Positions 25,946 through 34,859 of a stretch of 64,000 nt of DNA are shown in pieces. Source of the DNA: Rothia similimucilaginosa (GTDB lineage: Bacteria > Actinomycetota > Actinomycetes > Actinomycetales > Micrococcaceae); the NCBI RefSeq assembly GCF_029850875.1, contig NZ_JAOVAM010000007.1, positions 62,001 through 126,000 of the forward strand. The letters are read 5' to 3'. Positions within the stretch are counted from its first letter, which is position 1. Every line of letters starts with the position of its first letter. The notes beneath the pieces are model-generated. The model searched no databases. It had not been told where the DNA came from and saw nothing but the letters and a program-made list of their open reading frames with translations. Made by a program: the position numbers and the translations under genes.

Positions 25946-26290
25946 CTAGTTGGTCTTCTGCTCGGGTGCCTCGACGTGCTCTTCTGCGGATTCTTCGTCT
26001 GCTTCCTCAGTGACCGGGGTGTCGCCAGCAGCCGGAGCCTCGTCCACTCGTTGCACCACAGCGGAGCGGTAATCAAAGCTGCGGCGGGTGCCTCGGGTTA
26101 CCTTCGCGTCAAGGGTGTACAGCTGCTCGCGGTTCGTCAGCACCACCAGGGTCATGGCATTCAGGCAGACACCCACAATGCACAGAATCCAACCGATCAG
26201 CATGAACCGACCACCGGAAAGTACCGCTCCGGAAAGCATCAGGGCGATAGAGGCGAGATACGCCGGGGAGAGCAAAAACTTCGTATTCAC
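25946..26290 (-). CDS. Small membrane protein, paralogue A
   Basis: A 114-residue protein with two hydrophobic segments (about 8-27 and 30-50) joined by a short turn, followed by a polar, acidic C-terminal tail. It starts with FLLSPAYLASIALMLSG and is clearly related to the next upstream gene (SPAYL, then two helices ending in NxxxLxxLLS/T). I recognise no family. It lies 11 bases after that gene, so the two form one unit, presumably with a shared membrane role. Confidence 0.7.
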   Translation of the reverse strand: MNTKFLLSPAYLASIALMLSGAVLSGGRFMLIGWILCIVGVCLNAMTLVVLTNREQLYTLDAKVTRGTRRSFDYRSAVVQRVDEAPAAGDTPVTEEADEESAEEHVEAPEQKTN

Positions 26291-26301
26291 TACCGACCTA
26301 C

Positions 26302-26841
26302 CTAGCGTGCGTTGGAGCGAGGCTTAGGGGCGCGACCCGAACGGTGGCGCGAGGGCAGAACGCTCATGCGACCGGGGGCACGCTCAACAATCGGCTGGGA
26401 CTCGGTGGGCTCCTCCTCACGAACCTCGGTAGCCTCTGCAGTTTCAGCGTGCTCGGTTGCCTCAACAGCCTCAGCAGCTTCAGTTGGAGCCACTTCCTGA
26501 TCAGCCTCTGCGGTTGCTTCCACTGACTGCTCAGCAGCTTCGTGCTCAGCTGCTTCTCGTTCTTCGCGGCGGTGCTCAGCGCGCCCGCGGATGCGGTTCT
26601 CCACGGAGGACTCGAAACCGTCCAGGTTGGTAACCAGTGCGGGAGTCGGGTTACCCTTCGCCTTACCCACGGACAGCAGAAAAGCAAGAACGTTCAGACC
26701 CAATGCAAGGATGAGAAGGATCCAGCCGAACCAAAGAAGCCAGGGAATAGAGGATCCGACCATGAGCGCGCCACAAAAAATCACGCCGAGGGAGGTCAGG
26801 TACGCAGGCGAGAGAGTCTTGAAGTCCATATCTACTTTCAA
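26302..26841 (-). CDS. Small membrane protein, paralogue B
   Basis: A 179-residue protein with the same SPAYL start and two-helix hairpin as paralogue A (LSPAYLTSLGVIFCGALM and WFGWILLILALGLNVLAFLL), but with an additional tail of about 110 residues made mostly of Glu, Ala, Thr and Val repeats, ending in a short Arg/Pro-rich basic stretch. The acidic repeat is probably disordered. It is first of the pair. Function unknown. Confidence 0.7.
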   Translation of the reverse strand: MKVDMDFKTLSPAYLTSLGVIFCGALMVGSSIPWLLWFGWILLILALGLNVLAFLLSVGKAKGNPTPALVTNLDGFESSVENRIRGRAEHRREEREAAEHEAAEQSVEATAEADQEVAPTEAAEAVEATEHAETAEATEVREEEPTESQPIVERAPGRMSVLPSRHRSGRAPKPRSNAR

Positions 26842-27030
26842 TGTATTCGTGAGTTTGAGAGAGCTAACGTACGTTCACTACGTTTCCTGTCTCATTTTAG
26901 GTGATAGTTGAGGCTTAATCTGCCTCTGCCCCCGTCTATCGCCTGTGAGCTAAAGAGGAAGGACATTCTAACTTGCGGGCGGTAGGCAGGGACAGAAACG
27001 TGGCGTTCGGGTACGCGGTGAGGGTTCCCG

Positions 27031-28773
27031 CTAGGACTTGGGGGTTACCTCGCTGGTGACCAGGGGCGAGGCGGGCGCGTTCTCCACCACGGGGATTGCG
27101 CGGGTACTCAAGGTGCCCTGGTACTTCTTCCAGAGGTTGTAGCGTTCCATAGCGACCGCGCCGGCGGTCATAGCGGGCAGAATGAACACGCCGGAGGAGC
27201 GGATGCTTTCAGCCTGCGCCAGGATGTCCAGCTTACGCACCACGCGGGTCACGTCGTGGGAGTCGTAGCGGTCCTGCGCCGCAATGACCTCGTTCTGCGC
27301 GGCGACGAGGGCGGCATCACGCAGGCGCACGAAGTCATTTCTCTTGCCCTTGATTTTCTCCATGTGCTGCTTATATTCTTCGGGCAGTGCTTCACTGATT
27401 TCATCGCGGCGGGTAATGGCGGAGCACATTTCCATCACGCGAGCGTAGGTCTCAGGGTCGGTGCTTGCCTTCGCCTCTGCCTGCAGTGCTTCAAGGGCGG
27501 CGTCCTGCGCAATCTTGAGCAGTTCGGGTACTGCAGTTTCTTCTTCATGGTTAGCCCGCACGCCAAGGACCTTCACGAGCATGGGCAGAGTCAGGCCGGG
27601 CAGCACAAGGGTGAAGAAGAGTACGGAGAGCATCATGACGATAGCATCCTGGCGGACCTGTTCAGTGCCGTTGACCACGGGGTTGGACAGAGCAAGAATC
27701 AGGGTCACGAGGCCTCGCATGCCGGACCAGGTCATGACGATAACTTCGGCGAAACTTTCGGGGGCGCCCTCGTGGATGGGGCTCTTGCGTCCTGCCAGCC
27801 AGACAATGGTGAACCAAATGAGGCGTACCAGGATGGCGACCAGGGCGACCAGGGCACCGTCAGCGAGGAGGCCAGTGATGCGGGAGGGGTCGGCGGTGGC
27901 GATAATGTTGCTTTCCTGCAGGCCAATGAGACCGAAGGCGACACCGGTCATGAGCAGCTCAATAATCTGCCAGAAGGAAGTGGAGGAGAGGCGTTCTTCC
28001 GCTTCAAGTGCCGCCATGTACTTGGTGCTGGTGAACTGGATAGCGCCGATAACCACGGCAATAACGCCGGAGGCGTGCACACTTTCAGCAGCGAGGTAGG
28101 CACCGAAGGGAATCACGAGGGTCACGGCGTTGCTGGTGACCACGTCGTGGGCACGCTGGCGAACGTAGCCGCCGAGCCAACCGAAGATGTAACCAATAAT
28201 GACCGCCAGGATTGAGCCAAGCACAAAGTCTTTGGCAACGGAGAGCGGGTCAATGTGGTGGCCGCTGGTCATGGAGTGGATTGCGGCGTGGAAAAGAACG
28301 ATTGCGATAGCGTCGTTGAAGCTACCTTCGGTCTGCAGAGTGCCGATGAGGCGGCGGGGAATACCTACGGGCTCAGCCACTGCCTCCACGGCGACGGGGT
28401 CGGGTGGGGAAACGGCTGCGCCCACAGCAAGGGCGACGGCGGTGGTCATGCCGGGGACCCACCACATGGTGGCGCCGGCAATTGCCAGGGCGGAGACGGT
28501 GGTGAGCAGTACCGAGTAGAGCAGTACGGATTTCCAGCGGCGACGCAGGGTGCCCCAGGAGAATTTAACGCCAATGGCCCACAGCAGTGGCGGAAGGAAG
28601 ATTGGCAGGATGATGTCACTGTCGACAGTAAGGTCCGGTCGGTTGGGGATGAAGAGCGCGGCGGCACCGAGCAGGGTCATCATGACCGGCCAGGGGAGGT
28701 TGAGTCGATCACCGACGCTGACCATGAACACGGTCGCAATGAGGATGATGACGATAACGGAGAGGTAAAGCAT
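27031..28773 (-). CDS. CPA1 family Na+/H+ antiporter
   Basis: A 580-residue cation/proton antiporter. Twelve or so membrane segments fill residues 1-420. CPA1 marks are FLPPLLWAIG in helix 3, the ion-site SPPDPVAVEAV (usual form ATDPVA) and EGSFNDAIAIVLF with the ND pair, and SGMRGLVTLILAL near helix 11. The last 170 residues are a charged cytoplasmic tail, likely regulatory. It exports Na+ (or K+/Li+) for proton entry. It stands alone on the minus strand. The S-P-P-D variant of the ion-binding motif is slightly unusual. Confidence 0.88.
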   Translation of the reverse strand: MLYLSVIVIILIATVFMVSVGDRLNLPWPVMMTLLGAAALFIPNRPDLTVDSDIILPIFLPPLLWAIGVKFSWGTLRRRWKSVLLYSVLLTTVSALAIAGATMWWVPGMTTAVALAVGAAVSPPDPVAVEAVAEPVGIPRRLIGTLQTEGSFNDAIAIVLFHAAIHSMTSGHHIDPLSVAKDFVLGSILAVIIGYIFGWLGGYVRQRAHDVVTSNAVTLVIPFGAYLAAESVHASGVIAVVIGAIQFTSTKYMAALEAEERLSSTSFWQIIELLMTGVAFGLIGLQESNIIATADPSRITGLLADGALVALVAILVRLIWFTIVWLAGRKSPIHEGAPESFAEVIVMTWSGMRGLVTLILALSNPVVNGTEQVRQDAIVMMLSVLFFTLVLPGLTLPMLVKVLGVRANHEEETAVPELLKIAQDAALEALQAEAKASTDPETYARVMEMCSAITRRDEISEALPEEYKQHMEKIKGKRNDFVRLRDAALVAAQNEVIAAQDRYDSHDVTRVVRKLDILAQAESIRSSGVFILPAMTAGAVAMERYNLWKKYQGTLSTRAIPVVENAPASPLVTSEVTPKS

Positions 28774-28927
28774 TAGTCCGGTATTGTTCCTTTCGCGCGG
28801 CTAGGATTAGTCGGCTACGTCTTTCTACTCTACCGGAGCGGTGCATACCGCTTTTGGGATATGGGGTTTTGTAGCGTTTATTGTGGTGTTGTTTACCTCT
28901 AAGCCTAATGTCTTGTGTGGAATATAG

Positions 28928-28978
28928 AGTTTTCCCCTGAATATCCTTGCTTTTCGGCAGGTTATTCAGGGGAAAATT
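28928..28978 (-). terminator. Terminator after the cysteine-rich gene
   Basis: A 16-bp stem with one G-U pair (28928-28943 with 28963-28978), AT-rich at its base and GC-rich in the middle, placed 44 bases beyond the stop codon on the minus strand. Confidence 0.6.
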
Positions 28979-29021
28979 CCATATTTAGAATATGTCGATT
29001 AGGGTAGTTACCTTTAGCGGG

Positions 29022-29924
29022 CTACTTGGAGCCGCAACCGCCAGCGCCACAGCCGCAACCACCAACGGGAGCTTCCTCCACGACCGGCTCGGGCTCGTCG
29101 TGGCCGCCACAGCAGCCGCCATGGGAGTGGCCGTGAGGCTCAGCCGGAGCTTCAGCGGAGGAACCGCATCCGCCCGAGCCACAGCCGCAACCACCGGTGG
29201 AAGGTGCCGGCTCATCGTGGCTACCGCAGCCACCCGAACCGCAACCGCAGCCGCCACCGTCAACCGAGCCGCAGGCGGAGCCGCGTGCGTCGCGGTGACC
29301 CATGAGGTCCACGCCGAGGTCGGAGAGGTAGCGCAGGTAACCTGCAAGGGCGTCGCGTCCACCGGTGCCGGAAATGACGATGCCGCCGTGGCGTAGTGCC
29401 TTGAGCACCTCGTTGACCATGGGCCACTGCTCGATGTCGTCGGTAATGGTGATAGCGCTGACCACGTGCATTGCGAGGGAGGTCAGCGAGCGCAGGGACT
29501 GTTCGTAGCCTTCGGGCAGGTGAATGACCTTGGCGGGTGCTGCCAGGCGCAGGATGGACAGTACGCGCATGAGCATCATGGGCACTGCATTTTCGGGCAG
29601 CAGTACGGTCACGCCGATTGCGGAGGATTCTGCAATACGTTCGATGGCTGCCGCGAGTTCTTCGGAGTCGATGTCGCGGGAGATATCCAGAACTTCGTAG
29701 GATTCCACGGCGATGGAGCGGGTACCCAGCGCATCGGCGAGCGCTTCATCTTTAGTGTGGATCGCAATCATGTTGCGGAATTCGTTGCGGCGCACTACGG
29801 AGGCTGCCTCGATGAGAGCGAAGTCCTGGCCTTCACCGTCCACGAGGAGGGTGTGGATTTCTTCGCGGTTGAGGCCTTCGCCTGCGGTGGCGCGCTCGAT
29901 TAGTTCAGAAAATGCGTTGCTCAT
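29022..29924 (-). CDS. Cysteine-rich protein with degenerate biotin-synthase-like body
   Basis: A 300-residue protein I cannot assign. Residues 18-50 (LNREEIHTLLVDGEG..EAASVVRRNEFRN) resemble the start of BioB-type radical SAM enzymes, and KVIHLPEGYEQSLRSLTSLA (132-151) resembles the late BioB motif R-L-P-G-G-R..L..L..LA. The CxxxCxxC cluster motif that should follow residue 50 is missing; residues 1-217 have no cysteine at all. All 12 cysteines lie in a glycine-rich tail (218-297) with three copies of GGCGCG(S/A)GGCGS, plus GHSHGGCCGGH, which looks metal-binding. It may be a metal-carrying or regulatory relative of a radical SAM fold. It is transcribed alone. Confidence 0.6.
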   Translation of the reverse strand: MSNAFSELIERATAGEGLNREEIHTLLVDGEGQDFALIEAASVVRRNEFRNMIAIHTKDEALADALGTRSIAVESYEVLDISRDIDSEELAAAIERIAESSAIGVTVLLPENAVPMMLMRVLSILRLAAPAKVIHLPEGYEQSLRSLTSLAMHVVSAITITDDIEQWPMVNEVLKALRHGGIVISGTGGRDALAGYLRYLSDLGVDLMGHRDARGSACGSVDGGGCGCGSGGCGSHDEPAPSTGGCGCGSGGCGSSAEAPAEPHGHSHGGCCGGHDEPEPVVEEAPVGGCGCGAGGCGSK

Positions 29925-30216
29925 ACCGAATATTAAACACCCCCTTTTGCCCTGTGCGCCCGCGAGGTTTGCCTGTCTTGGCGGTTTTGGGCGGTTTAAG
30001 ACGTGTTTTTATGCCAAGAGCGTGGGAGTGGCTGTTTTTCTCTGCTTCTTGGGGTGCGCTCTGGTGCAAAACTACCCTTGAAACGCGAAACGTTCGCTCC
30101 GGGTGGGTGAGAATCGACATTCATTTTTGAGGTTATGCCGTGTATTTGCGCGATTTTTGTTTGCGGTGGGGTGCATCTTGCTCACGTTACAGATTTGAAC
30201 ACCCTAAAATGAAAGA

Positions 30217-30819
30217 GTGGTACTTTCCCGTGAAAAGATTCTAGATACCGCCTACGAGGTCTTGGCGACCTACGGTTTGGCGGACCTTTCCATGCGCCGA
30301 CTCGCTCAGGAGCTTCACGTGGCTCCCGGCGCTCTGTACTACCACGTGAAGAATAAGCAGCAGCTTCTGATTCTGTTGGCGGATTATATTCTGGCTCGTG
30401 CCCCGAAGTCGATGTCTGAGGAGGCTGAAGCGAATCCGGAGGCTATTCGTGCTTCAATGATTCGCCGCGGCGATACGCTGTTCTCCCTGCTCTACCCGAT
30501 TCGTGAATGCCCTGAGGTGGTGCGCTTGAGTTTGACTCTGCACCCGCGTGAGTTGAAGCCGGTGGTGGCGATGGCTCATGAGTTCCAGGCGCTTGGTTTG
30601 GGTCATGCGGAGGCGCTGCGTCGTGCTCGTTTGCTGACTCATATTGCGTTGAGCCTGGTGGAGGAGTATCAGACTCTGCCGCTGATTTCGCCTCAGGAGG
30701 CTGTGGCGAGTGGCGATGTTCCTCTGATTGAGAATGCGTTTACCCGTTACCGTCAGGATCTGCTATCTGCCATTGACACGATAATGGTGGTGCAGGAGCC
30801 CTATACGCAGGATGCGTAA
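30217..30819 (+). CDS. TetR family transcriptional regulator
   Basis: A 200-residue repressor. The DNA-binding part is ILDTAYEVLATYGLADLSMR with RRLAQELHVAPGALYYHVKNK (residues about 7-48), typical of the TetR/AcrR branch with a Tyr-Tyr-His recognition helix. The C-terminal domain resembles the TetR_C class only loosely. It starts at GTG 30217 with a GAAAGAG stretch very close, so the start is uncertain. Its neighbour downstream is galactokinase after a terminator and 257 bases; a direct link is not proven. Confidence 0.8.
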   Translation: MVLSREKILDTAYEVLATYGLADLSMRRLAQELHVAPGALYYHVKNKQQLLILLADYILARAPKSMSEEAEANPEAIRASMIRRGDTLFSLLYPIRECPEVVRLSLTLHPRELKPVVAMAHEFQALGLGHAEALRRARLLTHIALSLVEEYQTLPLISPQEAVASGDVPLIENAFTRYRQDLLSAIDTIMVVQEPYTQDA

Positions 30820-30858
30820 TCGCTTGACCCTTCTTTTGGTTTATTAGTTATGTATGGT

Positions 30859-30891
30859 GCCCCTTGCCCCCTTGTGGGGTGCGGGGCTTTT
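30859..30891 (+). terminator. Terminator after TetR gene
   Basis: GCCCC..GCCCC pairs with GGGG..GGGGC and is followed by TTTTG, 40 bases past the stop codon. Confidence 0.65.
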
Positions 30892-31076
30892 GCATGCGTT
30901 GGCTTTGAGTGCCCTGCCACACTCTGATACCGGTGCGGTTTGGTGACTGAGTCGATGTTCGCTGGTTTTCTGTTTTAGTCTAGATGTGACAGGTGCTTAT
31001 ATCCGGAGTGTATCGGGTATGGGCGGGGTGTCGTTTATGTCTTGGTGCCCTGTTGGGGCTTGATTAGAGGTGTTCC

Positions 31077-32474
31077 ATGTCGATGACCGCTACCGCCCAG
31101 TGGGCGGCTCTTCCGGACCATAGTGCGGAGATTGCGCGTGTACGTGAGGAGTTTATTACTGCGTATGGTTATGAGCCGGATGGTGTGTGGTCTGCGCCTG
31201 GGCGTCTGAATCTTTTGGGCGAGTACATTGATTTTTTGGGTGGTTCGTGCCTGCCGATGCCACTGCCGTACCGCACCTATGTGGCGGGTGCGTTGCGTCG
31301 TGATGGCGTGTTGCGTGCGGCTTCTTTACAGATGCCCGGCGATGAGCGCACGGTTGTGATTCGCGATATTCAGCCGGGTCATTTGAAGGGCTGGTTCACC
31401 TATGTGGCGGGTGTTGCGTGGGCGATGAATCAGGAGGGCGGCAGGGATATTATGCTGCCCGATGAGTTTGGTGCTGACCTACTGATTAATTCTCGTGTTC
31501 CGGTGGGTGGCGGTTTGTCGTCGTCAGCGGCTTTGGAGTGTTCTACTGCGTTGGCGTTGTTGGAACTCTCGTGTCCGGTGCGTAAGGATTGCCCGGAGGC
31601 GGATGCTACCCCGGCTGATAGTGATGCATTGCGTGCGCGTCTGGCTCAGGTGTGCATTACGGCTGAGAATAAGGTAGCTGGCGCGCATACGGGTGGCCTG
31701 GATCAGACGGCATCGTTGCGTTCGCATCCGGAGCAGGCTCTGGTGGTTGATTTCCGTGATTTTTCGATTGAGCCGGTTGCGGTGGATATTGCCCAGCATG
31801 GTCTGAGTTTTTTGGTGATCGATACGAACACTCCACATGAGCTGACGGATGGCGGTTTTGCGGCTCGTCGTGCGGCGTCTGAGGCGTGCGCTGACGCTTT
31901 GGGTCTGCGTTTTTTGCGTGATGCTTTGCCACAGGATTTGTCCTGCGGGGGTATGGATGCGCGTGTGGCGAAGGCGTGGCGTGCTGATTTGGTGGATTCT
32001 TCGGTGAATCGTGCCCTGGATGCTCTCGAGGACGCGGGTCGTCCGTGTTCGTTCCCGCGTGGTTGGGTACGTCATGCGTTCCACGATATGACTCTGGTGG
32101 GTCGTGCGAGCTATCTGTTGCAGCATACTGATGAGTTGGGTTACGCGGCGTTTGAGGAGGCGGGCCGTATTTTTATGGAGTCCTTTGTGTCGATGCGTGA
32201 TGAGTTGCGTGTTTCTCGCCCTGAGATTGATGTTGCGGTGCAGGTGTGTCTGGATCAGGGCGCGCTGGGTGCCCGTATTGTGGGTGGCGGTTTTGGTGGC
32301 GCGGTGATGGCGCTGATTCCGACCTCTCAGCTGGAGGTCACCGCGGATGCGGTAGCTACTGCATATGCGGTGCGGGGTTATGCAGCGCCTCGTTTTTTGC
32401 CGATGGTTGCTGGTTTTGCGGCGTCTCATGATTGGGCTGCGGGCGCTGATCCTACAGATATTCCGGTGTTGTAA
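31077..32474 (+). CDS. galK: Galactokinase (GHMP kinase)
   Basis: A 465-residue kinase that phosphorylates galactose at C1 for the Leloir pathway. Seen are the substrate signature PGRLNLLGEYIDFLGG near residue 42 (usual GRxNLIGEHxDY), the phosphate loop VPVGGGLSSSAALE, the catalytic Asp region GGLDQTASL, and the C-terminal motif GGGFGGAVMAL. It is somewhat longer than most galactokinases (380-430). No galT or galE is adjacent, so a related sugar kinase role is possible. AGAGG lies 7 bases before the ATG; a second ATG follows two codons later. Confidence 0.82.
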   Translation: MSMTATAQWAALPDHSAEIARVREEFITAYGYEPDGVWSAPGRLNLLGEYIDFLGGSCLPMPLPYRTYVAGALRRDGVLRAASLQMPGDERTVVIRDIQPGHLKGWFTYVAGVAWAMNQEGGRDIMLPDEFGADLLINSRVPVGGGLSSSAALECSTALALLELSCPVRKDCPEADATPADSDALRARLAQVCITAENKVAGAHTGGLDQTASLRSHPEQALVVDFRDFSIEPVAVDIAQHGLSFLVIDTNTPHELTDGGFAARRAASEACADALGLRFLRDALPQDLSCGGMDARVAKAWRADLVDSSVNRALDALEDAGRPCSFPRGWVRHAFHDMTLVGRASYLLQHTDELGYAAFEEAGRIFMESFVSMRDELRVSRPEIDVAVQVCLDQGALGARIVGGGFGGAVMALIPTSQLEVTADAVATAYAVRGYAAPRFLPMVAGFAASHDWAAGADPTDIPVL

Positions 32475-32912
32475 GGTTGAGTGCTGAGGTCTGTCATAAA
32501 TCGGCGGGGTGTCATAGAGGCATTTTTTCGGGGTTTGAACGAGATTCATAGCTGGAAGTTTCCTGCGAATCTCTGCAAATTTCCTCCGTTTATCCCCCAT
32601 AATAACGCGCTGATAAGCCATAATTTTTTTGGTCATTGATCAAAAGTGGTGTTACGTTTTCTGAGGGTGGTTTTTCTTTCCCTCGCGGGTATGTAGACTT
32701 ATCTATCGACGGACACAATCCGTGAGCTGTAAAGTTTCAATGCGTATAATCCGGCACATGGATAGTATCTGCACTTGGGTTCTACCGTCAGGCATAAACC
32801 CAGTTTGCAGGTTTCGTCTACCAAAGCATTACACTCCGATTTCGCCAGCACGGCGAATCACCCCTCACCACAAGTGAGGCTTAGAGCGCGAAAGTGCAGA
32901 AAGGAGGCCCCC
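32475..32912 (+). promoter_or_regulatory. Intergenic region with possible promoter
   Basis: About 440 bases between galK and a small gene. A perfect TATAAT sits at 32745-32750, but there is no good -35 box 17 bases before it. The stretch around 32580-32680 is T-rich. No hairpin terminator for galK is obvious. Confidence 0.35.
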
Positions 32913-33077
32913 GTGGGCTTCGACATCAAGGGCACCGTTGAGCAGGGTCTCGACAAGGCTAAGGAAGTTATCAACGACACGGCTGGCAAGGAGGTCGTCA
33001 CCGACGAGCAGATTGCCAAGGTTGAAGAGGTCGTGACCGACAACGTCTCCAAGCTGACCGAGAAGTTCGGCAAGTAA
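32913..33077 (+). CDS. Small amphipathic protein, Rv0909-like
   Basis: A 54-residue acidic/basic helical protein (GFDIKGTVEQGLDKAKEV, then two more helices). The start GTG 32913 has a near-perfect AAAGGAGG site at 32900-32907. Small proteins of this style are annotated in actinobacteria as Rv0909-family antitoxins, from a mycobacterial gene once listed as an antitoxin. No toxin gene lies beside it, so an antitoxin role is doubtful. It may instead be a small stress or membrane-surface protein. Confidence 0.55.
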   Translation: MGFDIKGTVEQGLDKAKEVINDTAGKEVVTDEQIAKVEEVVTDNVSKLTEKFGK

Positions 33078-33576
33078 GGTAACAGCATCCTTTGGATTGG
33101 CGCCTTACCTCACCTCCTCATGGGGTAGGGCACCATTCCTCTGGATTTGCATTTCAGGCTTTCGCTCAACATCTCTCTCGAATAATGGGGCGTTCTGCCC
33201 CACCTAGGTTCTTTCATTCACCAACTCACTCGGCTTATTGCTCAGCTTCAGTTACCACCGGGTAGCCTGTTTTCACTCTTCTTTTACTCTTACTCAGCAC
33301 AAGTGCTCGCACTTTCTCGCGAACTGTATACGCCCCGCATCATTGGTCCGGCAACCTTGGTGTGGGGCGTATGCCGTTAAAGCGCGGGGCGAAGACTTCT
33401 GGGAGAGTGTTGCGCGGGCTGGGGGGGGTACTGCTCGGATGTTCGCCCTATGAGGACCTCTCCCCCACCCCTGTAACCTCAGGCTATGCTTGATATGTCA
33501 ATTTTATTAAGCTACGCTCTCAGGCAGGTTTCAGCGCCTCCTGAAGACCGCGGAGCACCCCATCTATGGAGGAACC
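33078..33576 (+). other. Intergenic region with hairpin
   Basis: About 500 bases. ATACGCCCCGCA (33328-33339) pairs with TGTGGGGCGTAT (33361-33372), a 12-bp stem with a 21-base loop and no T run. A run of eight G lies at 33421-33428. No gene is convincing; the promoter of the glutaredoxin gene is presumably near its end. Confidence 0.35.
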
Positions 33577-33897
33577 ATGTTTGAACGTCAGCAGTCCGAT
33601 CAGCAGAAGGCGCGCGAGGTCATGAAGGATGGCGGCGTCGTCATTTATTGGCGTCCCGGCTGTCCTTATTGCGAGGCTCTGGATTCTAAGCTGGGTGAGC
33701 TGGGCGACCACGCTACTTGGGTCAACATTTGGGAAGACCCGCAGGCTGAGGCACACGTGAAGTCCCTCAACGACGGCAACGCAATCGTTCCCACCGTGGA
33801 CACCGGCGACACCCACTTTGTGGTTGCTGACCTGGTGAGCCGCAACAAGGTGAAGAAGCTGATTCAGAACACTCTCGACGCTGGCGGCGAGGCTTAA
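33577..33897 (+). CDS. Glutaredoxin-like thiol oxidoreductase (mycoredoxin type)
   Basis: A 106-residue thioredoxin-fold protein with active site RPGCPYCEALDSKL (Cys at about 29 and 32) and the cis-Pro loop IVPTVDTGD. Actinobacteria use mycothiol, so such CPYC proteins may act as mycoredoxins, reducing mycothiol-mixed disulfides; the classic mycoredoxin has CGYC, so assignment is not certain. ATGGAGGAACC directly precedes its start. The shikimate dehydrogenase-like gene begins 1 base after its stop, so both are co-transcribed. Confidence 0.8.
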   Translation: MFERQQSDQQKAREVMKDGGVVIYWRPGCPYCEALDSKLGELGDHATWVNIWEDPQAEAHVKSLNDGNAIVPTVDTGDTHFVVADLVSRNKVKKLIQNTLDAGGEA

Positions 33898-33898
33898 G

Positions 33899-34717
33899 AT
33901 GGCTCGCCCTGCGCTGAACCGCGATACGGCGATCTGTATTTCTCTGTCTGGTCATCCGTCAAATCACGGCATTAAGTTCCATAACTATCTGTATGAGAAG
34001 CACGGTCTGGATTATCTATACAAGGCGATGACCACCACTGATATTGAGGGTGCTATCGCCGGCGTGCGTGCACTGGGTATTCGCGGCTGCTCGGTGTCTA
34101 TGCCGTTCAAGCAGGCTGTTATTCCGCTGATAGACGATATGGATCACTCGGCTGCGGTTATTGGTGCAGTAAACACGATTATGAACACTGACGGCTTCTT
34201 GAAAGCGTACAACACGGATATGATTGCGGTAGCTTCCCTGCTGCGTTCGCATAATGTGGATCCGTCGCTACCGTTCCTGCTGCGTGGTTCGGGCGGTATG
34301 GCGGCGGCTGTGGCTGGCGCGTTCTTTGACGCAGGCTTCTCGCAGGGCATGATTATAGCCCGCAACGAGAAGACCGGCCGTGCGCTGGCTGAGCGTTACG
34401 AGTACGCCTGGGCACCGGAGGTGGGCAATCTGCGAGCGCCAATTCTGGTGAACGTAACTCCGATTGGCATGGCTGGCGGTGAGGAGAGCGAGGAGCTGTC
34501 TTACCCGCAGGAGGCTATTGCTGAGGCGCAGGTGGTCTTTGATGTGGTGGCGATGCCCGTTGAGACTCCACTGGTGCGTGCAGCTCGCGCGGCAGGTAAG
34601 GAAGTTATTCACGGCGGTGAGGTGATTGCTCTGCAGGCTGCTGAGCAGTTCCGTCTGTACACCGGTGTGGAGCTCACTCCCGAGGAGGTTGAGGAGGCGG
34701 AGGCTCAGGCAAATTAG
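33899..34717 (+). CDS. Shikimate 5-dehydrogenase-like protein
   Basis: A 272-residue two-domain dehydrogenase of the AroE/YdiB superfamily. The substrate domain has SLSGHPSNHG (the usual SxSxSPxxHN is altered), the catalytic Lys in SVSMPFKQAV and AVNTIMN with NTD; the nucleotide domain starts with LRGSGGMAAAV. The altered serine motif suggests the substrate may be quinate or another hydroxycyclohexene acid rather than shikimate. It is coupled to the glutaredoxin gene and ended by a strong terminator. No other aromatic pathway genes are nearby. Confidence 0.78.
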   Translation: MARPALNRDTAICISLSGHPSNHGIKFHNYLYEKHGLDYLYKAMTTTDIEGAIAGVRALGIRGCSVSMPFKQAVIPLIDDMDHSAAVIGAVNTIMNTDGFLKAYNTDMIAVASLLRSHNVDPSLPFLLRGSGGMAAAVAGAFFDAGFSQGMIIARNEKTGRALAERYEYAWAPEVGNLRAPILVNVTPIGMAGGEESEELSYPQEAIAEAQVVFDVVAMPVETPLVRAARAAGKEVIHGGEVIALQAAEQFRLYTGVELTPEEVEEAEAQAN

Positions 34718-34762
34718 GTTCGCACCCGCTGCTTCTTTGCCCCGTGAGGGGCTCGATACGTG

Positions 34763-34803
34763 AAAGTGCCCGGAAAGTTGATCTGTCCGGGCACTTTTTA
34801 TTT
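34763..34803 (+). terminator. Terminator after shikimate dehydrogenase-like gene
   Basis: AAAGTGCCCGGA pairs with TCCGGGCACTTT around a 12-base loop, followed by a long T run into 34804. Confidence 0.85.
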
Positions 34804-34830
34804 TCTCCGGTGCATAGCACCGGAATTTTT

Positions 34831-34840
34831 TGTAATTACA
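34831..34840. promoter_or_regulatory. TGTAATTACA palindrome, copy 1
   Basis: A perfect 10-bp palindrome 20 bases from the first DnaA box of the intergenic cluster. Partial copies (TGTAATT at 34904 and 34918, AATTACA at 34977) follow. Three further perfect copies flank dnaA and dnaN. The binding protein is unknown. Confidence 0.55.
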
Positions 34841-34859
34841 CACACCCTGGTGTTTAAAG

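Noticed and set aside
31524-32636. Long minus-strand open frame opposite galK
   Set aside because: Arg/Thr/His-rich shadow composition; the plus-strand frame is a clear galactokinase.
32913-33077. Toxin-antitoxin pair around the Rv0909-like gene
   Set aside because: No toxin-like gene lies next to it on either side.
33421-33428. Run of eight G as a phase-variable tract
   Set aside because: It lies between genes and far from a start or promoter element I can identify, so there is no visible effect of length change.
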